This document shows, piece by piece, positions 6,819 through 6,939 of a stretch of 6,939 nt of DNA. The DNA is taken from assembly GCA_015655615.1 (NCBI GenBank), contig JAATES010000030.1:1-6939 (forward strand). The letters run 5' to 3'. Numbering within the stretch: position 1 is the stretch's first letter; each line of letters starts with the position of its first letter. Below the pieces are notes generated by a model. The model searched no databases. It saw only the letters and a list, made by a program, of their open reading frames with translations, and was not told where the DNA came from. The position numbers were made by a program, and so were the translations under genes. Source of the stretch: Actinomycetales bacterium. Its GTDB lineage: Bacteria > Actinomycetota > Actinomycetes > Actinomycetales > Cellulomonadaceae.

Positions 6819-6939
6819 GAGCGCCTGTGTCCTCCTTAGCTGCGGTGGAGTAACCAGTCATACCCCGGCCCCATAGTACGGTGCGTGTCTGGAAGGTCCG
6901 TGCTGCCACACGGGCCGTGCGGGGTACGGTCTCGAGCCC

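Noticed and set aside
6838..6939. C-terminal end of murJ on the - strand, ending at a TAA (6840-6838) that overlaps the ribosome binding site of the pseudokinase gene
   Set aside because: One - strand frame is open across this stretch and stops there, but its residues show no membrane helix or recognisable MurJ tail. It may be non-coding.
6841..6939. Promoter for the pseudokinase gene using TACTAT as a -10 element
   Set aside because: No acceptable -35 hexamer lies 16-19 bases upstream on the - strand, and the other -10-like string (TATGAC) also lacks one.

Overview
This is a high-GC actinobacterial chromosome segment from the origin-proximal region, most like Micrococcales in gene order (an inference from synteny; no genus is recognised). 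The order rsmG-parA-parB on the + strand, facing trxA-trxB and a membrane pseudokinase on the - strand, is the usual oriC-side neighbourhood of Actinobacteria. There the dnaA-rnpA-yidC-jag cluster normally lies beyond rsmG and murJ lies beyond the kinase. Three perfect copies of the chromosomal parS centromere place the window in the ParB-loading zone near the origin.

Left part (1-883): a 13-bp tandem repeat at the very edge, a perfect parS at 67-82, then rsmG, the 16S rRNA m7G methyltransferase. A gene-free leader of 336 bp (884-1219) precedes parA; it holds a weak promoter candidate and several possible stem-loops. Middle part (1220-3383): parA overlaps parB by 4 bp. Each carries a perfect parS in its coding sequence, and both sites are read in the same frame as the peptide VSRET. 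As given, parB carries a one-base frameshift inside its helix-turn-helix: the N-terminal CTP-binding half is in one frame, and the DNA-binding and dimerization half continues intact in another.

Right part (3446-6818, - strand, read right to left): a 659-residue single-pass membrane pseudokinase, then trxB and trxA overlapping by 4 bp. The pseudokinase has lost its catalytic Lys, HRD Asp and DFG Asp, and carries an extracellular discoidin-like C-terminal domain. It looks like the stand-alone form of the pseudokinase module fused to MurJ in Mycobacterium. Ahead of trxB is a close match to a SigR/SigH-type (thiol-oxidative stress) promoter, GGAAC-N18-GTT, at the right distance from the start codon.

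Functionally the window joins three housekeeping themes: ribosome modification, chromosome segregation (ParA-ParB-parS) and thiol redox homeostasis (TrxB-TrxA), with a probable peptidoglycan-synthesis regulator. I see no mobile element, CRISPR array, tRNA or rRNA, and no convincing new multi-gene system. The items most worth checking are the parB frameshift, the intragenic parS sites, the SigR-type promoter and the split pseudokinase.
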